A stretch of DNA of 64,000 bases. Origin: Poseidonibacter antarcticus. GTDB lineage: Bacteria; Campylobacterota; Campylobacteria; Campylobacterales; Arcobacteraceae. Made by a program: the position numbers and the translations under genes. A model generated the notes under the pieces. That model saw only the letters and a program-made list of their open reading frames with translations, made no database searches and was not told where the DNA came from. The stretch lies in the NCBI RefSeq assembly GCF_003667345.1, contig NZ_RCWF01000008.1, forward strand, positions 60,186 to 124,185, read 5' to 3'. This document shows positions 8,609-17,836 of the stretch, one piece after another. Within the stretch, counting starts at the first letter, position 1; each line of letters starts with the position of its first letter.

Positions 8609-9823
8609 ATGAAATTGTATTATAAAATTTTTATTGGATTAGTTGCTGGAATTATCTTTGGATATGTATTTAGTGATTATGCTGGTTATCTAAAACCTAT
8701 TGGTGATATTTTTATTAGATGTTTGAGGATGATTGTTGTACCCTTAATCTTCGCAACTTTAGTTATTGGTGTATATAATGCTGATATAAAAAATTTAGCA
8801 AAATATGGTACACAAACCGTAGTATACTTTTTATTTACTACAGCTATTGCGGTTACAATTGGTTTAATAGTAGCAAATATTATTAATCCAGGTCAAGGTT
8901 TAGAATTAGGAGAACTTACAGAAGTTAAAGAAGTTGCACCTGTTACTTTTTCAAGTGTAATAGTAAATATGTTCCCAATTAATCCTATAGCTTCTTTTGC
9001 AAATGCTTCTGTTTTACAAATAATTGTATTTGCACTTTTCTTTGGAACAGCAATGAGTTTAATAGGAGAAAAGTCTAAACCTGTAGCAGCATTTTTTGAT
9101 TCTATATCTGAAATCATGTTTAAAATTTCAGAAATGGTAATAAAATTAGCACCTTATGGAGTATTTGCATTAATGGCATGGACATCAAGTAAATATGGTC
9201 TTGATATTATTCTTCCTATGTTAAAACTTATATTTGCAGTATTTATAGCTAGTTTAATTCATATTCTTGTAACTTATGGATTATTTATTAAGTATGTAGC
9301 TCGTATTTCTCCTATATCTTTTTTCAAGAAAATAGCAGAACCAGCAGTGGTAGGTTTTTCTACTTGTAGTGCTGCAGCTGCTTTCCCTCTAACAATGAGA
9401 GCACAAAAACAATTAGGAGTTCCACGAGAAGTATCAAGTTTTACATTGCCAATGGCATTAACAATAAATATGGATGGAACTGCAATTTATCAAGCAATTG
9501 CCGCTATTTTTATTGCTAATGCTTTTGAGGTAGATCTTAGTATTCCACAACAAGGAATGATTGTATTAACAGCAGTTCTTGCTTCTGTAGGAGCAGCTAG
9601 TATTCCCGGTGCTGGATTAATTATGTTAGTAATGGTACTTGAATCTGTAGGATTACCACTAGAAGGTATTGCATTAGTAGCAGGGATTGATAGAGTTTTA
9701 GATATGTTTAGAACAACTACAAATGTTGTTGGAGATAATACCTCTGGAGTTGTAGTGTCTGCTTTAAATAATAAGTTAGATAGGAAAATAACAGAAACTC
9801 CTCTATCAGAATTAGAAGATTAA
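8609..9823 (+). CDS. Dicarboxylate/amino-acid:cation symporter (DAACS), acidic amino-acid type
   Basis: 404-aa inner-membrane symporter of the GltP/GltPh family. It has the serine-rich hairpin 1 (VGFSTCSAAAAFPLTM), the NMDGTAIYQ motif of TM7, hairpin 2 (VGAASIPGAGLIM) and TM8 with DRVLDMFRTTTNVVGD. In TM8, D365 matches the residue that binds the substrate amino group, and R368 matches GltPh Arg397, which binds the side-chain acid group. C4-dicarboxylate transporters of the DctA type lack this Asp. The protein is therefore predicted to import aspartate, glutamate or analogues such as cysteate with Na+ or H+. It follows the desulfhydrase gene and is probably in its operon. Confidence 0.92.
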   Translation: MKLYYKIFIGLVAGIIFGYVFSDYAGYLKPIGDIFIRCLRMIVVPLIFATLVIGVYNADIKNLAKYGTQTVVYFLFTTAIAVTIGLIVANIINPGQGLELGELTEVKEVAPVTFSSVIVNMFPINPIASFANASVLQIIVFALFFGTAMSLIGEKSKPVAAFFDSISEIMFKISEMVIKLAPYGVFALMAWTSSKYGLDIILPMLKLIFAVFIASLIHILVTYGLFIKYVARISPISFFKKIAEPAVVGFSTCSAAAAFPLTMRAQKQLGVPREVSSFTLPMALTINMDGTAIYQAIAAIFIANAFEVDLSIPQQGMIVLTAVLASVGAASIPGAGLIMLVMVLESVGLPLEGIALVAGIDRVLDMFRTTTNVVGDNTSGVVVSALNNKLDRKITETPLSELED

Positions 9824-9881
9824 CTTAAATATATTAGATGGAAATGGCTTAAGAAATAGCTATTTTTATCTATACCCTTTT

Positions 9882-10370
9882 TTATAATTTATACTCAAAT
9901 TTCAATTTCTTAATAATATCAAATACTTTTGTAGCATAATCTACACCTCGTTTACTATTATAATTCCAACCTGTATTATAACTTGACCATATTCTTGACC
10001 AGTTATTTTTATGTACTTTTCTCCAATATACTAATTCTATAATTGCATTTGCTGTTGCAAAACCTACATCATTTATTAGTTTTTGTGCATAAATACTTCT
10101 ATTATATGAATTATCTTTTACTTTTTGGCGTTTTAATACTGTTTTTATATTTGCTTGAAATAAACCATAATCTTCACTTTTTGAATTTATAATATATTTT
10201 CCAAGTGATGATTCTTTTATGGCTAAGGCCATTAGTGTGTATTTCATCATTTTATCATCTGTTAGAGATTTTATTTTCTTTAAAATTATAATATCATTTT
10301 TCGTTAGATTTAAAGAATTAGAAAAAAGAAAGGAAAAAGAAAGGAGTAAAATAATACATATTTTTTTCAT
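9882..10370 (-). CDS. Exported lysozyme-like/SLT-type transglycosylase
   Basis: 162 aa with an N-terminal signal peptide (residues ~1-18, MKKICIILLLSFSFLFSNS). MALAIKESSLGKY, then SEDYGLFQANIKT and IWSSYNTGWN follow the order of soluble lytic transglycosylase motifs: catalytic Glu in ES, then the GLxQ and AYN-like segments. It probably cleaves peptidoglycan in the periplasm. It is very small, with one domain only, and stands alone between the symporter (convergent) and the end of the nuo operon. The role could be wall remodelling or assembly of a trans-envelope complex. The family call is reasonable but rests on short motifs. Confidence 0.7.
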   Translation of the reverse strand: MKKICIILLLSFSFLFSNSLNLTKNDIIILKKIKSLTDDKMMKYTLMALAIKESSLGKYIINSKSEDYGLFQANIKTVLKRQKVKDNSYNRSIYAQKLINDVGFATANAIIELVYWRKVHKNNWSRIWSSYNTGWNYNSKRGVDYATKVFDIIKKLKFEYKL

Positions 10371-10387
10371 AAGATTATTTTACAATA

Positions 10388-10419
10388 ATTCTAAGCATTT
10401 AGAAATAAATGCTTAGAAT
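10388..10419 (-). terminator. Terminator of the nuo operon
   Basis: A perfect 13-bp stem (ATTCTAAGCATTT / AAATGCTTAGAAT) with a 6-nt loop starts just after the nuoN stop codon. On the minus strand it is followed by an AT-rich stretch rather than a pure U-run. It is the only strong hairpin at the end of the 14-gene operon. Confidence 0.7.
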
Positions 10420-10425
10420 ATTTAT

Positions 10426-11925
10426 CTAGAAGCCAGCACTAGTAACGTAATAGTGAATTATTTCTAATAATGGTTCTACTGCTAATACAGAAACAACTGC
10501 AAAGAATACACATATTCCAATTACTGATTTCATTGGTGTAGATGCATTTTGCATAAACTTAGTATTTGCACCTTTTATTGGATCTTTTAAGAACATATAT
10601 GAAATTGGTCTTAAATAGTAATAAGCAGCAATTGCTGAGTTTAATACAATGATTACAGATAATGCAATTTCTCCTGCATTAACCGCACTTGCAATTAAAT
10701 ACATTTTACCCCAAAATAATGCAAATGGAGGAAGACCTGTTAAAGCAAAAAGGAACATTGCTAGAATTGAAGCTGCAAATGGTGAGATTTGAACTAGACC
10801 TGAATATTTTTCAAAAGTATATGGTGATTCATAATCTTTTGATTCTTTCCCTCTGTTTAACCATAACATACCAAAAGCACCAAAGTTTGTTATTGTAAAT
10901 AAAATCCAATATAAAAATAATGCTGTTGTAGCTTGTGTTGTTCCAATATAAATAGCTGCCATTGCCATTCCTGCATTAGAAATAGAAGAATAAGCAAGCA
11001 TTCTTTTAATATCGGTTTGATGTAGGGCTATTAAGTTTGGAACTGTAATAGTTAATATAATTGTAGTATAAAGCATTGTTTTAATAATAATATCATCACT
11101 TGCAACAAATACTTCAAAGAATCTAATAGCAACTACGAAACCTGCCATTTTTGGAACTACGGATAAGAATCCAGCCATTGCTGAAGTTGAACCTCTATAA
11201 ACATCAGGAACCCATACATGATATGGGAATAATGATAGTTTAAAACCAATTGCAGCAAACATAAATACAAATCCAGTTAATACAAATACATAGTTTGCAT
11301 AATTTTCACTAGATAAGAAGTTTTCTTGAACAATTACAGCTGAAATTTGTGATAAATCTAAAGTACCTGTAAGTGCATAAAAAATCATTGAACCAAAAGC
11401 AAAGAAACCACTTGATAATGAACCCATTGTAAAGTATTTAACAGAAGCTTCAATTGATGTCATTTTATTATGCATTGCAATCATTGTATACAGAGATAAT
11501 GATGCTGTTTCTAATCCAACAAAGATTAAAATTAAAGAATCAGAACTTACCATAAATTGGAATCCTGCAATTGTAAATAAATACAATGCAAAGAATTCTG
11601 CATATCTAAACTCTTGAAATCTTAATTTTGATAAGAATAAGAAAATAAATAATATTGCACCAATAATGATAACACATTGAGATAAAACAGCAATACCATC
11701 AAGCAGTATTAAATCAAACATTCCATCAATAGGACCACTATATGCAAGTAGTGTAAATAAATCAAAGACTAAAAATAGTACAACTATAATTACATATAAA
11801 GATTTGTCTTTGTTTTTATTAAATAAATCTGTTAATAAAATACTAAGAGCACCAATAATAGCAATAACCATTGGAGCTAATGTTCCTAAGTTTAAAGTAT
11901 CTATATTAATTGAAATAGGTTCCAT
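10426..11925 (-). CDS. nuoN: NADH-quinone oxidoreductase subunit N
   Basis: 499-aa antiporter-like membrane subunit of complex I and the last gene of the nuo operon. About 14 hydrophobic helices are visible. Conserved elements include ESEASLKY-like SIEASVKYFTMGSLSSGFFAFG, the proton-channel lysine region FKLSLFPYHVWVPDVYRGS, and HQTDIKRMLAYSSISNAGMA. It forms one of the proton-translocating modules in the inner membrane. Its start codon overlaps the nuoM stop by 1 nt, indicating translational coupling. Confidence 0.97.
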   Translation of the reverse strand: MEPISINIDTLNLGTLAPMVIAIIGALSILLTDLFNKNKDKSLYVIIVVLFLVFDLFTLLAYSGPIDGMFDLILLDGIAVLSQCVIIIGAILFIFLFLSKLRFQEFRYAEFFALYLFTIAGFQFMVSSDSLILIFVGLETASLSLYTMIAMHNKMTSIEASVKYFTMGSLSSGFFAFGSMIFYALTGTLDLSQISAVIVQENFLSSENYANYVFVLTGFVFMFAAIGFKLSLFPYHVWVPDVYRGSTSAMAGFLSVVPKMAGFVVAIRFFEVFVASDDIIIKTMLYTTIILTITVPNLIALHQTDIKRMLAYSSISNAGMAMAAIYIGTTQATTALFLYWILFTITNFGAFGMLWLNRGKESKDYESPYTFEKYSGLVQISPFAASILAMFLFALTGLPPFALFWGKMYLIASAVNAGEIALSVIIVLNSAIAAYYYLRPISYMFLKDPIKGANTKFMQNASTPMKSVIGICVFFAVVSVLAVEPLLEIIHYYVTSAGF

Positions 11926-13451
11926 TATTTAACCTCCCCAATTGAATTTAAAGAACGAAGTCTTTCTTTTGTTTTTTCGTCAACAGATTTAACATCCATT
12001 ATTTTAATCACTTTTGCAACTGAGATATTTAATGGTTCTAATATAACTTTTGGATAAACACCTAAAGATATTATTAAAAATACTAAAGAACCTAGAGCTA
12101 AAAGTTCTCGACCATGAATATCTTTCATATCTTTATTTTCTTTTTTAAGTAATTCACCAAAGAATGTTCTTTTATACATTGATAACATATAAACAGCACT
12201 TAAAACAATAGTAAGTGAAGCTATAAATGTTAAGAATGGAGAAACTTTAAAGAATCCAAGTAAAGATAAAAACTCACCAACAAATCCAATAGTTAAAGGT
12301 AATCCAATTGATGCCATAAGTACAACACCATATACTAATGCGAACATTGGCATATTTTTAGCTAATCCACCAAACTCTTTGGTCATCTTTGTTTTACGTC
12401 TATCATACAGTACACCAACACTCATAAACAATGCTCCTGAAACTACTCCGTGACCAATCATTAAGAAAACAGCTCCTGAAATACCTTCCACATTAAGTGC
12501 AAATACCCCAAGGATAATAACACCCATATGAGAAATTGAAGAGTATGCAATCATTTGTTTCATATCTTCTTGTGCATAAGCAACCATTGCAGTATAAATA
12601 ATTGCAATAATTCCTAGTGTTGCCATAAATGGCATAAAATATACACTCGCATCTGGGAAAAGTGGAAGTGAAAATCTAATAAATCCATATGTTTCCATTT
12701 TAAGTAAAACAGCTGCAAGTACAATAGAACCAATTGTTGGTGCTTGACTATGTGCAAGAGGTAACCAAGTATGGAATGGGAACATTGGTACTTTTACTGC
12801 AAATCCAAAGAAGAATGCAATAAATAACCATAATTGAACATCAAATGGTAGAACAACACTATACCAATCAAGTAAATTAAAACTCCAAACTCCAGTAGTT
12901 TCGTGGTAAATATATCCAAAATATAACATACCAATAAGCATTATTAATGAACCTATAAATGTATATAAGAAAAATTTAATAGCTGCGTGGAATCTTTTCT
13001 CCGCTCCCCAAAAACCAATAATATAAAACATAGGAATTAATGTTAATTCCCAGAATACATAGAACATAATTAAGTCTAAGGCTACAAATACACCAACCAT
13101 TGTCATTTCAAGATATAAAATAGTGATAATAAGATTTTTAACACTTTTTGTTTCAGAAAGTCCAATTGTTGCAATCATTGTCATAAACGTAATCATAATA
13201 ATTAAGAACAATGAAACACCATCAATACCAACTACATAATTAATTCCATAAGAAGTAATCAGTGGTAGTGTTTGTACAAATTGCATTTGTGCAACGCTTG
13301 TATCAAAGTCGTACCATAATAAAAGAGCTAATACAAACTCAACAATAGTAACAACAACACCAAACTGTCTCATAGAGTCTTTATGAATCATAAACCCCAC
13401 GGTAGCTGCTGCTGCTGGGAAAAATATCAACATAGATAAAATATTTTCCAT
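11925..13451 (-). CDS. nuoM: NADH-quinone oxidoreductase subunit M
   Basis: 508-aa antiporter-like proton-pumping subunit of complex I. Typical sequences are YVFWELTLIPMFYIIGFWG (the TM5 glutamate of the family), FAVKVPMFPFHTWLPLAHSQ with the key lysine, and QEDMKQMIAYSSISHMGV. About 14 membrane helices are predicted. It lies directly after nuoL and overlaps nuoN by 1 nt. There is no sign of truncation. Confidence 0.97.
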   Translation of the reverse strand: MENILSMLIFFPAAAATVGFMIHKDSMRQFGVVVTIVEFVLALLLWYDFDTSVAQMQFVQTLPLITSYGINYVVGIDGVSLFLIIMITFMTMIATIGLSETKSVKNLIITILYLEMTMVGVFVALDLIMFYVFWELTLIPMFYIIGFWGAEKRFHAAIKFFLYTFIGSLIMLIGMLYFGYIYHETTGVWSFNLLDWYSVVLPFDVQLWLFIAFFFGFAVKVPMFPFHTWLPLAHSQAPTIGSIVLAAVLLKMETYGFIRFSLPLFPDASVYFMPFMATLGIIAIIYTAMVAYAQEDMKQMIAYSSISHMGVIILGVFALNVEGISGAVFLMIGHGVVSGALFMSVGVLYDRRKTKMTKEFGGLAKNMPMFALVYGVVLMASIGLPLTIGFVGEFLSLLGFFKVSPFLTFIASLTIVLSAVYMLSMYKRTFFGELLKKENKDMKDIHGRELLALGSLVFLIISLGVYPKVILEPLNISVAKVIKIMDVKSVDEKTKERLRSLNSIGEVK

Positions 13452-15323
13452 TTATTTAACCCCTTCAAATAATGATAAAACTAAGGCAAGAACTAAGCCT
13501 AAGATAAGTCCAAGAACCATAAGTCTTAGAGATGATGATAAGTTACCTGATTGAATAACTCGTGCTTTTCCTCCAAGCTTATTTATTAATCTTGCGATAC
13601 CTTCAATCGTATTATCAATAATTTTTATTTCAATAACATTAAATACCCAAACTGAAAGTTTGTAATATGGTTTTGTAATAAAGTTTGAATAAAATTGTGG
13701 AATATAATATTGGTTTGATAAAAGTTTATAAATAGCTTTATCTTCCCAAGTTTTACTAAATCCACCATTGTTATATTTTATTACAGCATAAGCAACACCA
13801 GCTATTGCAATAGCACTTGTAACTAAGATTAAAATCCAAGCAGTTGAATGTGCTGTATTTACAGCTTCCCAAGTTGGTAAAGTTTTTGTAACAAACTCAA
13901 CAAAACCATGCTCAAACCATCCAGCAACTATTGCTAAAATAGCAAGTGGAATCATTGCTGCAATTACAAAGCCTTTTGCTTCATGAGGATGATGTTCTTC
14001 ATTTGAATAATTTTGCTCACCATGAAATACTTTCATTACAAGTCTAAATGAATAAAATGCAGTAAGTCCAGCAGTTATCCATAATACAGCCCATAAACCA
14101 TAAGCATTAGCATCAAATGCTGATTCTAAGATTTTATCTTTTGAGAAGAATCCAGCAAGTGGGAAAATACCAGCAAGTGCTAAAGATGCAATAGTCATAA
14201 TAATAGAAGTAAATTTCATTTTTTTATGTAATCCACCCATTTTTCTAATATCTAAATTATCATCCATAGCATGCATAACATTACCAGCACCTAAGAATAA
14301 TACAGATTTAAAGAAGGCATGAGTAGCTAAATGGAATAATGCAACCCAATATGCACCAAGACCAGCTGCAACAAACATATAACCTAATTGAGATAATGTT
14401 GAGTATGCAATAATTCTTTTCATATCATTATGAACTAAAGCCATTGAAGCTGCAAATATTGCTACAAATGCACCTAAACAGGCAATTGCATATCCAACTT
14501 CAGGAACTAATACATATAATTCATTTGATCTTACTACTAAGTAAACACCAGCTGTTACCATAGTAGCAGCGTGAATAAGTGCTGAAACAGGAGTTGGTCC
14601 TTCCATTGCATCTGCTAACCACGTATGTAGTGGAAATTGTGCTGATTTACCCATAGCTCCTACAAATAATAATATACCAATCCAAGCAATTGTACTATAT
14701 TCTAAAGTTCCTATAGTATCAAATACCTCTGAGTATTGAAGTGAACCTAAATTCCAATATATTAAGAACATTGCAAGAAGAATACCTAAATCCCCTATTC
14801 TATTCATAATAAAAGCTTCATTTGCAGCCCATGATGCTGATTCTTTTTTATACCAAAATCCAATAAGTAGCCAAGAACAAAGTCCAACCCCTTCCCATCC
14901 AATAAATAAAACAGCAAAGTTATCAGCCATTACAAGTATAAGCATTGAAAATACAAATGCTGATAGATAAGAGAAGTATCTATTAAATCCATCATCGTGT
15001 TCCATATAACCAATTGAATGAATATGAACCATTGTAGAAACAACTGTAACAACTGTCATCATAACTACACTTATTTGGTCAATTACAAAACCAAATGGAA
15101 TAATTAGATTTCCAGCTTCTATCCATTCAAATAATGTTACGCTTAAAATCGCATCATTTGTATAAACATATACTAATAAGTTTAAAGAAGCAAACATTGA
15201 AACTGCTAACATAAATGATGTAAACCATCCTGTAAATGCAATTTTTTCTCTCATTGAAAATAATGCTGCAACTAAAGAACCTACTATTGGGGCAAAAAGT
15301 GCTATATAGATATATTTTTCCAT
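13452..15323 (-). CDS. nuoL: NADH-quinone oxidoreductase subunit L
   Basis: 623-aa distal antiporter-like subunit of complex I. FIGWEGVGLCSWLLIGFW, MGKSAQFPLHTWLADAMEGPTP and HNDMKRIIAYSTLSQLGYM are canonical NuoL signatures. The C-terminal part corresponds to the lateral amphipathic helix HL that runs along NuoM and NuoN, plus a final membrane anchor (LRLMVLGLILGLVLALVL). It is directly adjacent to nuoM, with no intergenic base pairs, and 2 nt from nuoK. Confidence 0.97.
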   Translation of the reverse strand: MEKYIYIALFAPIVGSLVAALFSMREKIAFTGWFTSFMLAVSMFASLNLLVYVYTNDAILSVTLFEWIEAGNLIIPFGFVIDQISVVMMTVVTVVSTMVHIHSIGYMEHDDGFNRYFSYLSAFVFSMLILVMADNFAVLFIGWEGVGLCSWLLIGFWYKKESASWAANEAFIMNRIGDLGILLAMFLIYWNLGSLQYSEVFDTIGTLEYSTIAWIGILLFVGAMGKSAQFPLHTWLADAMEGPTPVSALIHAATMVTAGVYLVVRSNELYVLVPEVGYAIACLGAFVAIFAASMALVHNDMKRIIAYSTLSQLGYMFVAAGLGAYWVALFHLATHAFFKSVLFLGAGNVMHAMDDNLDIRKMGGLHKKMKFTSIIMTIASLALAGIFPLAGFFSKDKILESAFDANAYGLWAVLWITAGLTAFYSFRLVMKVFHGEQNYSNEEHHPHEAKGFVIAAMIPLAILAIVAGWFEHGFVEFVTKTLPTWEAVNTAHSTAWILILVTSAIAIAGVAYAVIKYNNGGFSKTWEDKAIYKLLSNQYYIPQFYSNFITKPYYKLSVWVFNVIEIKIIDNTIEGIARLINKLGGKARVIQSGNLSSSLRLMVLGLILGLVLALVLSLFEGVK

Positions 15324-15325
15324 TA

Positions 15326-15625
15326 TTACCCTTTCATTTTTGCAATTTCATCTAAATTAATAGAACCTGTTCTTTTATACCAAAGAATTAAAAGACCTAA
15401 TCCAATTGCAACTTCACTAGCTGCAACTGCAATAATAAAAAATGCAAACATTTGTCCTGCTAAATCTCCATGGAATTTAGAAATAGCTGCAAGTCCAACA
15501 TTTACTGCATTTAACATAATCTCTGTTGAAAAGAAAAGCATTAAAACATTTTTACGTCTTAATACTCCTATTAATCCAATACAAAATAAAAGTGTTGATA
15601 AAATCAAATAAGCATTAAGTGTCAT
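15326..15625 (-). CDS. nuoK: NADH-quinone oxidoreductase subunit K
   Basis: 99-aa membrane subunit with three helices and the conserved glutamates in FFSTEIMLNAVN and in AASEVAIGLGLLI, which belong to the E-channel/central proton path. Length is normal for NuoK. The start overlaps the nuoJ stop by 4 nt (ATGA type). Confidence 0.97.
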   Translation of the reverse strand: MTLNAYLILSTLLFCIGLIGVLRRKNVLMLFFSTEIMLNAVNVGLAAISKFHGDLAGQMFAFFIIAVAASEVAIGLGLLILWYKRTGSINLDEIAKMKG

Positions 15626-16203
15626 TTGTCATCCTTCTTTTTCGATGCTTTATCTTCAAGATATACATCAATCTCTTCTTCGCTCATATCTGAATATGAC
15701 GTTTCCATTTTTTTCCCTGCTAAAACAATTCCACCTATCATTGCAACAAGTAACATAATTGCAGCAACTTCAAAAGGAACTAAGTATTTTGTAAATAATA
15801 CTAAACCAACATCCGCACTATTTCCAAGTTCTGGATGAATTGGATAAAGTGGATCAATATTTTCACCTAATACAGGAGAAATAAGAATTACAACAATAAT
15901 TAATGCTAACATTCCTGATAAAAAGAAAACAAGTCTTGGATTTTTTACTTTTTCTTTTACTTCTGATAATGAATCAAAAAACATCATTCCAAAAGCATAT
16001 AAAGACATAATAGCACCTGTATAAACTACAATTTGTACAGCCCCTAAAAAGTCAGCATTTAATAAAAAGAAAAATGCAGATATAAAAATCATTCCTGCTG
16101 CTAATGAACTTAGCGCATACAATACATTGTTTGTTAAGACTGTAATACTAAACATAGTTATAGTTAAAACTGAAAACAGACAAAAAGCTATTATTTCAAA
16201 CAT
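15622..16203 (-). CDS. nuoJ: NADH-quinone oxidoreductase subunit J
   Basis: 193-aa membrane subunit of complex I with five hydrophobic helices. The TM3 segment FLGAVQIVVYTGAIMSLYAFG holds the pi-bulge region that changes shape during turnover. The C-terminus is a short, charged cytosolic tail ending KASKKKDDK. It overlaps nuoK by 4 nt and is 9 nt from nuoI. Confidence 0.95.
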   Translation of the reverse strand: MFEIIAFCLFSVLTITMFSITVLTNNVLYALSSLAAGMIFISAFFFLLNADFLGAVQIVVYTGAIMSLYAFGMMFFDSLSEVKEKVKNPRLVFFLSGMLALIIVVILISPVLGENIDPLYPIHPELGNSADVGLVLFTKYLVPFEVAAIMLLVAMIGGIVLAGKKMETSYSDMSEEEIDVYLEDKASKKKDDK

Positions 16204-16212
16204 CTATACTCC

Positions 16213-16833
16213 TTAGTATGACAACGGTGTTTTTTTAATTTTTTCATCAGCATCTACTGATACTGAACCATAACCAGCAAATTCAGTTTGTTGGTTTATT
16301 TGATCAAATGGTGTTAAAATATCTTCTTTAAGTGAAAAATGCGCTCTTTGTTCAGATGAGTTTTCATATCTTCCACCATGAACAATTGCTAATTCTGGAC
16401 AAACTTCCGCACAGTATCCACAGAAAATACATCTTCCCATATTAATTGTATATTCTAAAACTTCTTTTCTAGAATTTTCATCAATTCTAGTTTCCATTCT
16501 AATACAATTTGAAATACATATCTTTTCACATAAACCACAACCAATACATCGCTCTTCACCTGATTCAAGAAGTACTAATAATTTATGTACTGCTCTATAT
16601 CGAGGACCAATTGGAAGTTTTTCTTTTGGATATTGAACAGTTGCCATTTCACCTTTAAATAAGGCACCTGTCATCATTTTAAATGTAATTTTAAGACCTG
16701 TAAATAACTCACCTTTAACAGATCTAGTTATCACTTGTTTAAATGATTCCCAAGATGTTTTAGGATAATTATCTTCTTGGACTACAACGTAATCTTCTGA
16801 TATATTTCTATTTTTAAATTCTTCAAATCCCAT
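16213..16833 (-). CDS. nuoI: NADH-quinone oxidoreductase subunit I
   Basis: 206-aa ferredoxin-like subunit that carries clusters N6a and N6b in the connecting module. Two 4Cys motifs are visible: CIGCGLCEKIC with a downstream Cys, and CIFCGYCAEVCPELAIVHG. The N-terminus includes the amphipathic membrane-facing segment FTGLKITFKMMTGALFKGE. A C-terminal extension of ~40 residues (QRAHFSLKEDILTPFDQI onwards) is common in this lineage. It lies between nuoH and nuoJ with short gaps of about 9 nt each. Confidence 0.96.
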   Translation of the reverse strand: MGFEEFKNRNISEDYVVVQEDNYPKTSWESFKQVITRSVKGELFTGLKITFKMMTGALFKGEMATVQYPKEKLPIGPRYRAVHKLLVLLESGEERCIGCGLCEKICISNCIRMETRIDENSRKEVLEYTINMGRCIFCGYCAEVCPELAIVHGGRYENSSEQRAHFSLKEDILTPFDQINQQTEFAGYGSVSVDADEKIKKTPLSY

Positions 16834-16842
16834 ATTATTTCC

Positions 16843-17835
16843 TTAAATCATTATCACAAGAGCAGTTACTAAAATATTTAGAACTGATAAAGGCATTAGT
16901 ATTTTCCAACATAACCACATTAACTGATCTGGTCTAATATGAGGCCAAGATGCTCTTGTCCAAAGGAAAAGAAAGATTAAAAACATAACTTTTAATACAA
17001 TTGCTAAACCACCTGGAATAAACCATAAAGGTTCAAATCCACCTAAGAAAATAAGTGAAATTAGAAATGAAATTGTAAAAAGGTTAGCATACTCTCCAAT
17101 AAAGAACATACCCCATCTCATACCTGAATACTCTGTTGCATAACCAGCAACTAATTCTGCTTCATGCTCAAGTAAATCAAATGGTGTTCTATTTGTCTCT
17201 GCAAATCCAGCTATTGTAAATAGCAAGAATGCTAAAGGTTGTGACCAAATAATCCAGTTGCTAATTCCACCTGCTTGATAATTATTTATATCAATTAAAG
17301 ATAAAGAACCCACCATCATAAGTGGAGCTAAAAGAGAAAGTCCTGATACAACTTCATATGATAAAAGTTGAATAGCAGTTCTAGCCCCTCCAAGTAATGC
17401 CCATTTATTCGCCGAACTCATACCACCTAAAAGTGGTCCATAAAGTCCAACAGCACCAACAGACATAACAAATAAAACACCAACATTAATATCACTTATA
17501 ATTGGTCTTACTGTATATCCAAACATTTCAAATTCTGGGAAAAATGGAATTGCACTCATAGCAATAAATGCAGTTGCTGCAGTTATAAGTGGTGCTACCA
17601 TAAAAATAGGTTTATTTGCATTTGCAGGAATAAAATCTTCTTTTGTAAAAAGTTTAATCCCATCTGCTGCAATTTGTAAAAGACCATAAGGACCTACATT
17701 TGTAGGACCCAATCTTCTTTGCATAAATGCTAATATCTTTCTTTCAATATATGTTGTAAAACCAGCAAGTACTGAAAATACTGTTAAAACTACTATTACT
17801 TTTACAATCGTTTCTATTATAATACTTGTTTCCAT
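16843..17835 (-). CDS. nuoH: NADH-quinone oxidoreductase subunit H
   Basis: 330-aa membrane subunit that forms most of the quinone-binding tunnel with NuoB and NuoD. Characteristic sequences are FTTYIERKILAFMQRRLGP near the N-terminus, GLLQIAADGIKLFTKEDFIP, and FAETNRTPFDLLEHEAELVAG with the glutamate-rich cytosolic loop. Eight to nine helices are predicted. It is 1 nt downstream of nuoG. Confidence 0.97.
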   Translation of the reverse strand: METSIIIETIVKVIVVLTVFSVLAGFTTYIERKILAFMQRRLGPTNVGPYGLLQIAADGIKLFTKEDFIPANANKPIFMVAPLITAATAFIAMSAIPFFPEFEMFGYTVRPIISDINVGVLFVMSVGAVGLYGPLLGGMSSANKWALLGGARTAIQLLSYEVVSGLSLLAPLMMVGSLSLIDINNYQAGGISNWIIWSQPLAFLLFTIAGFAETNRTPFDLLEHEAELVAGYATEYSGMRWGMFFIGEYANLFTISFLISLIFLGGFEPLWFIPGGLAIVLKVMFLIFLFLWTRASWPHIRPDQLMWLCWKILMPLSVLNILVTALVIMI

Positions 17836-17836
17836 A

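Noticed and set aside
8609..9823. DctA-type C4-dicarboxylate transporter
   Set aside because: TM8 keeps the amino-group-binding Asp (D365), which DctA-type proteins lack; an amino-acid substrate fits better.
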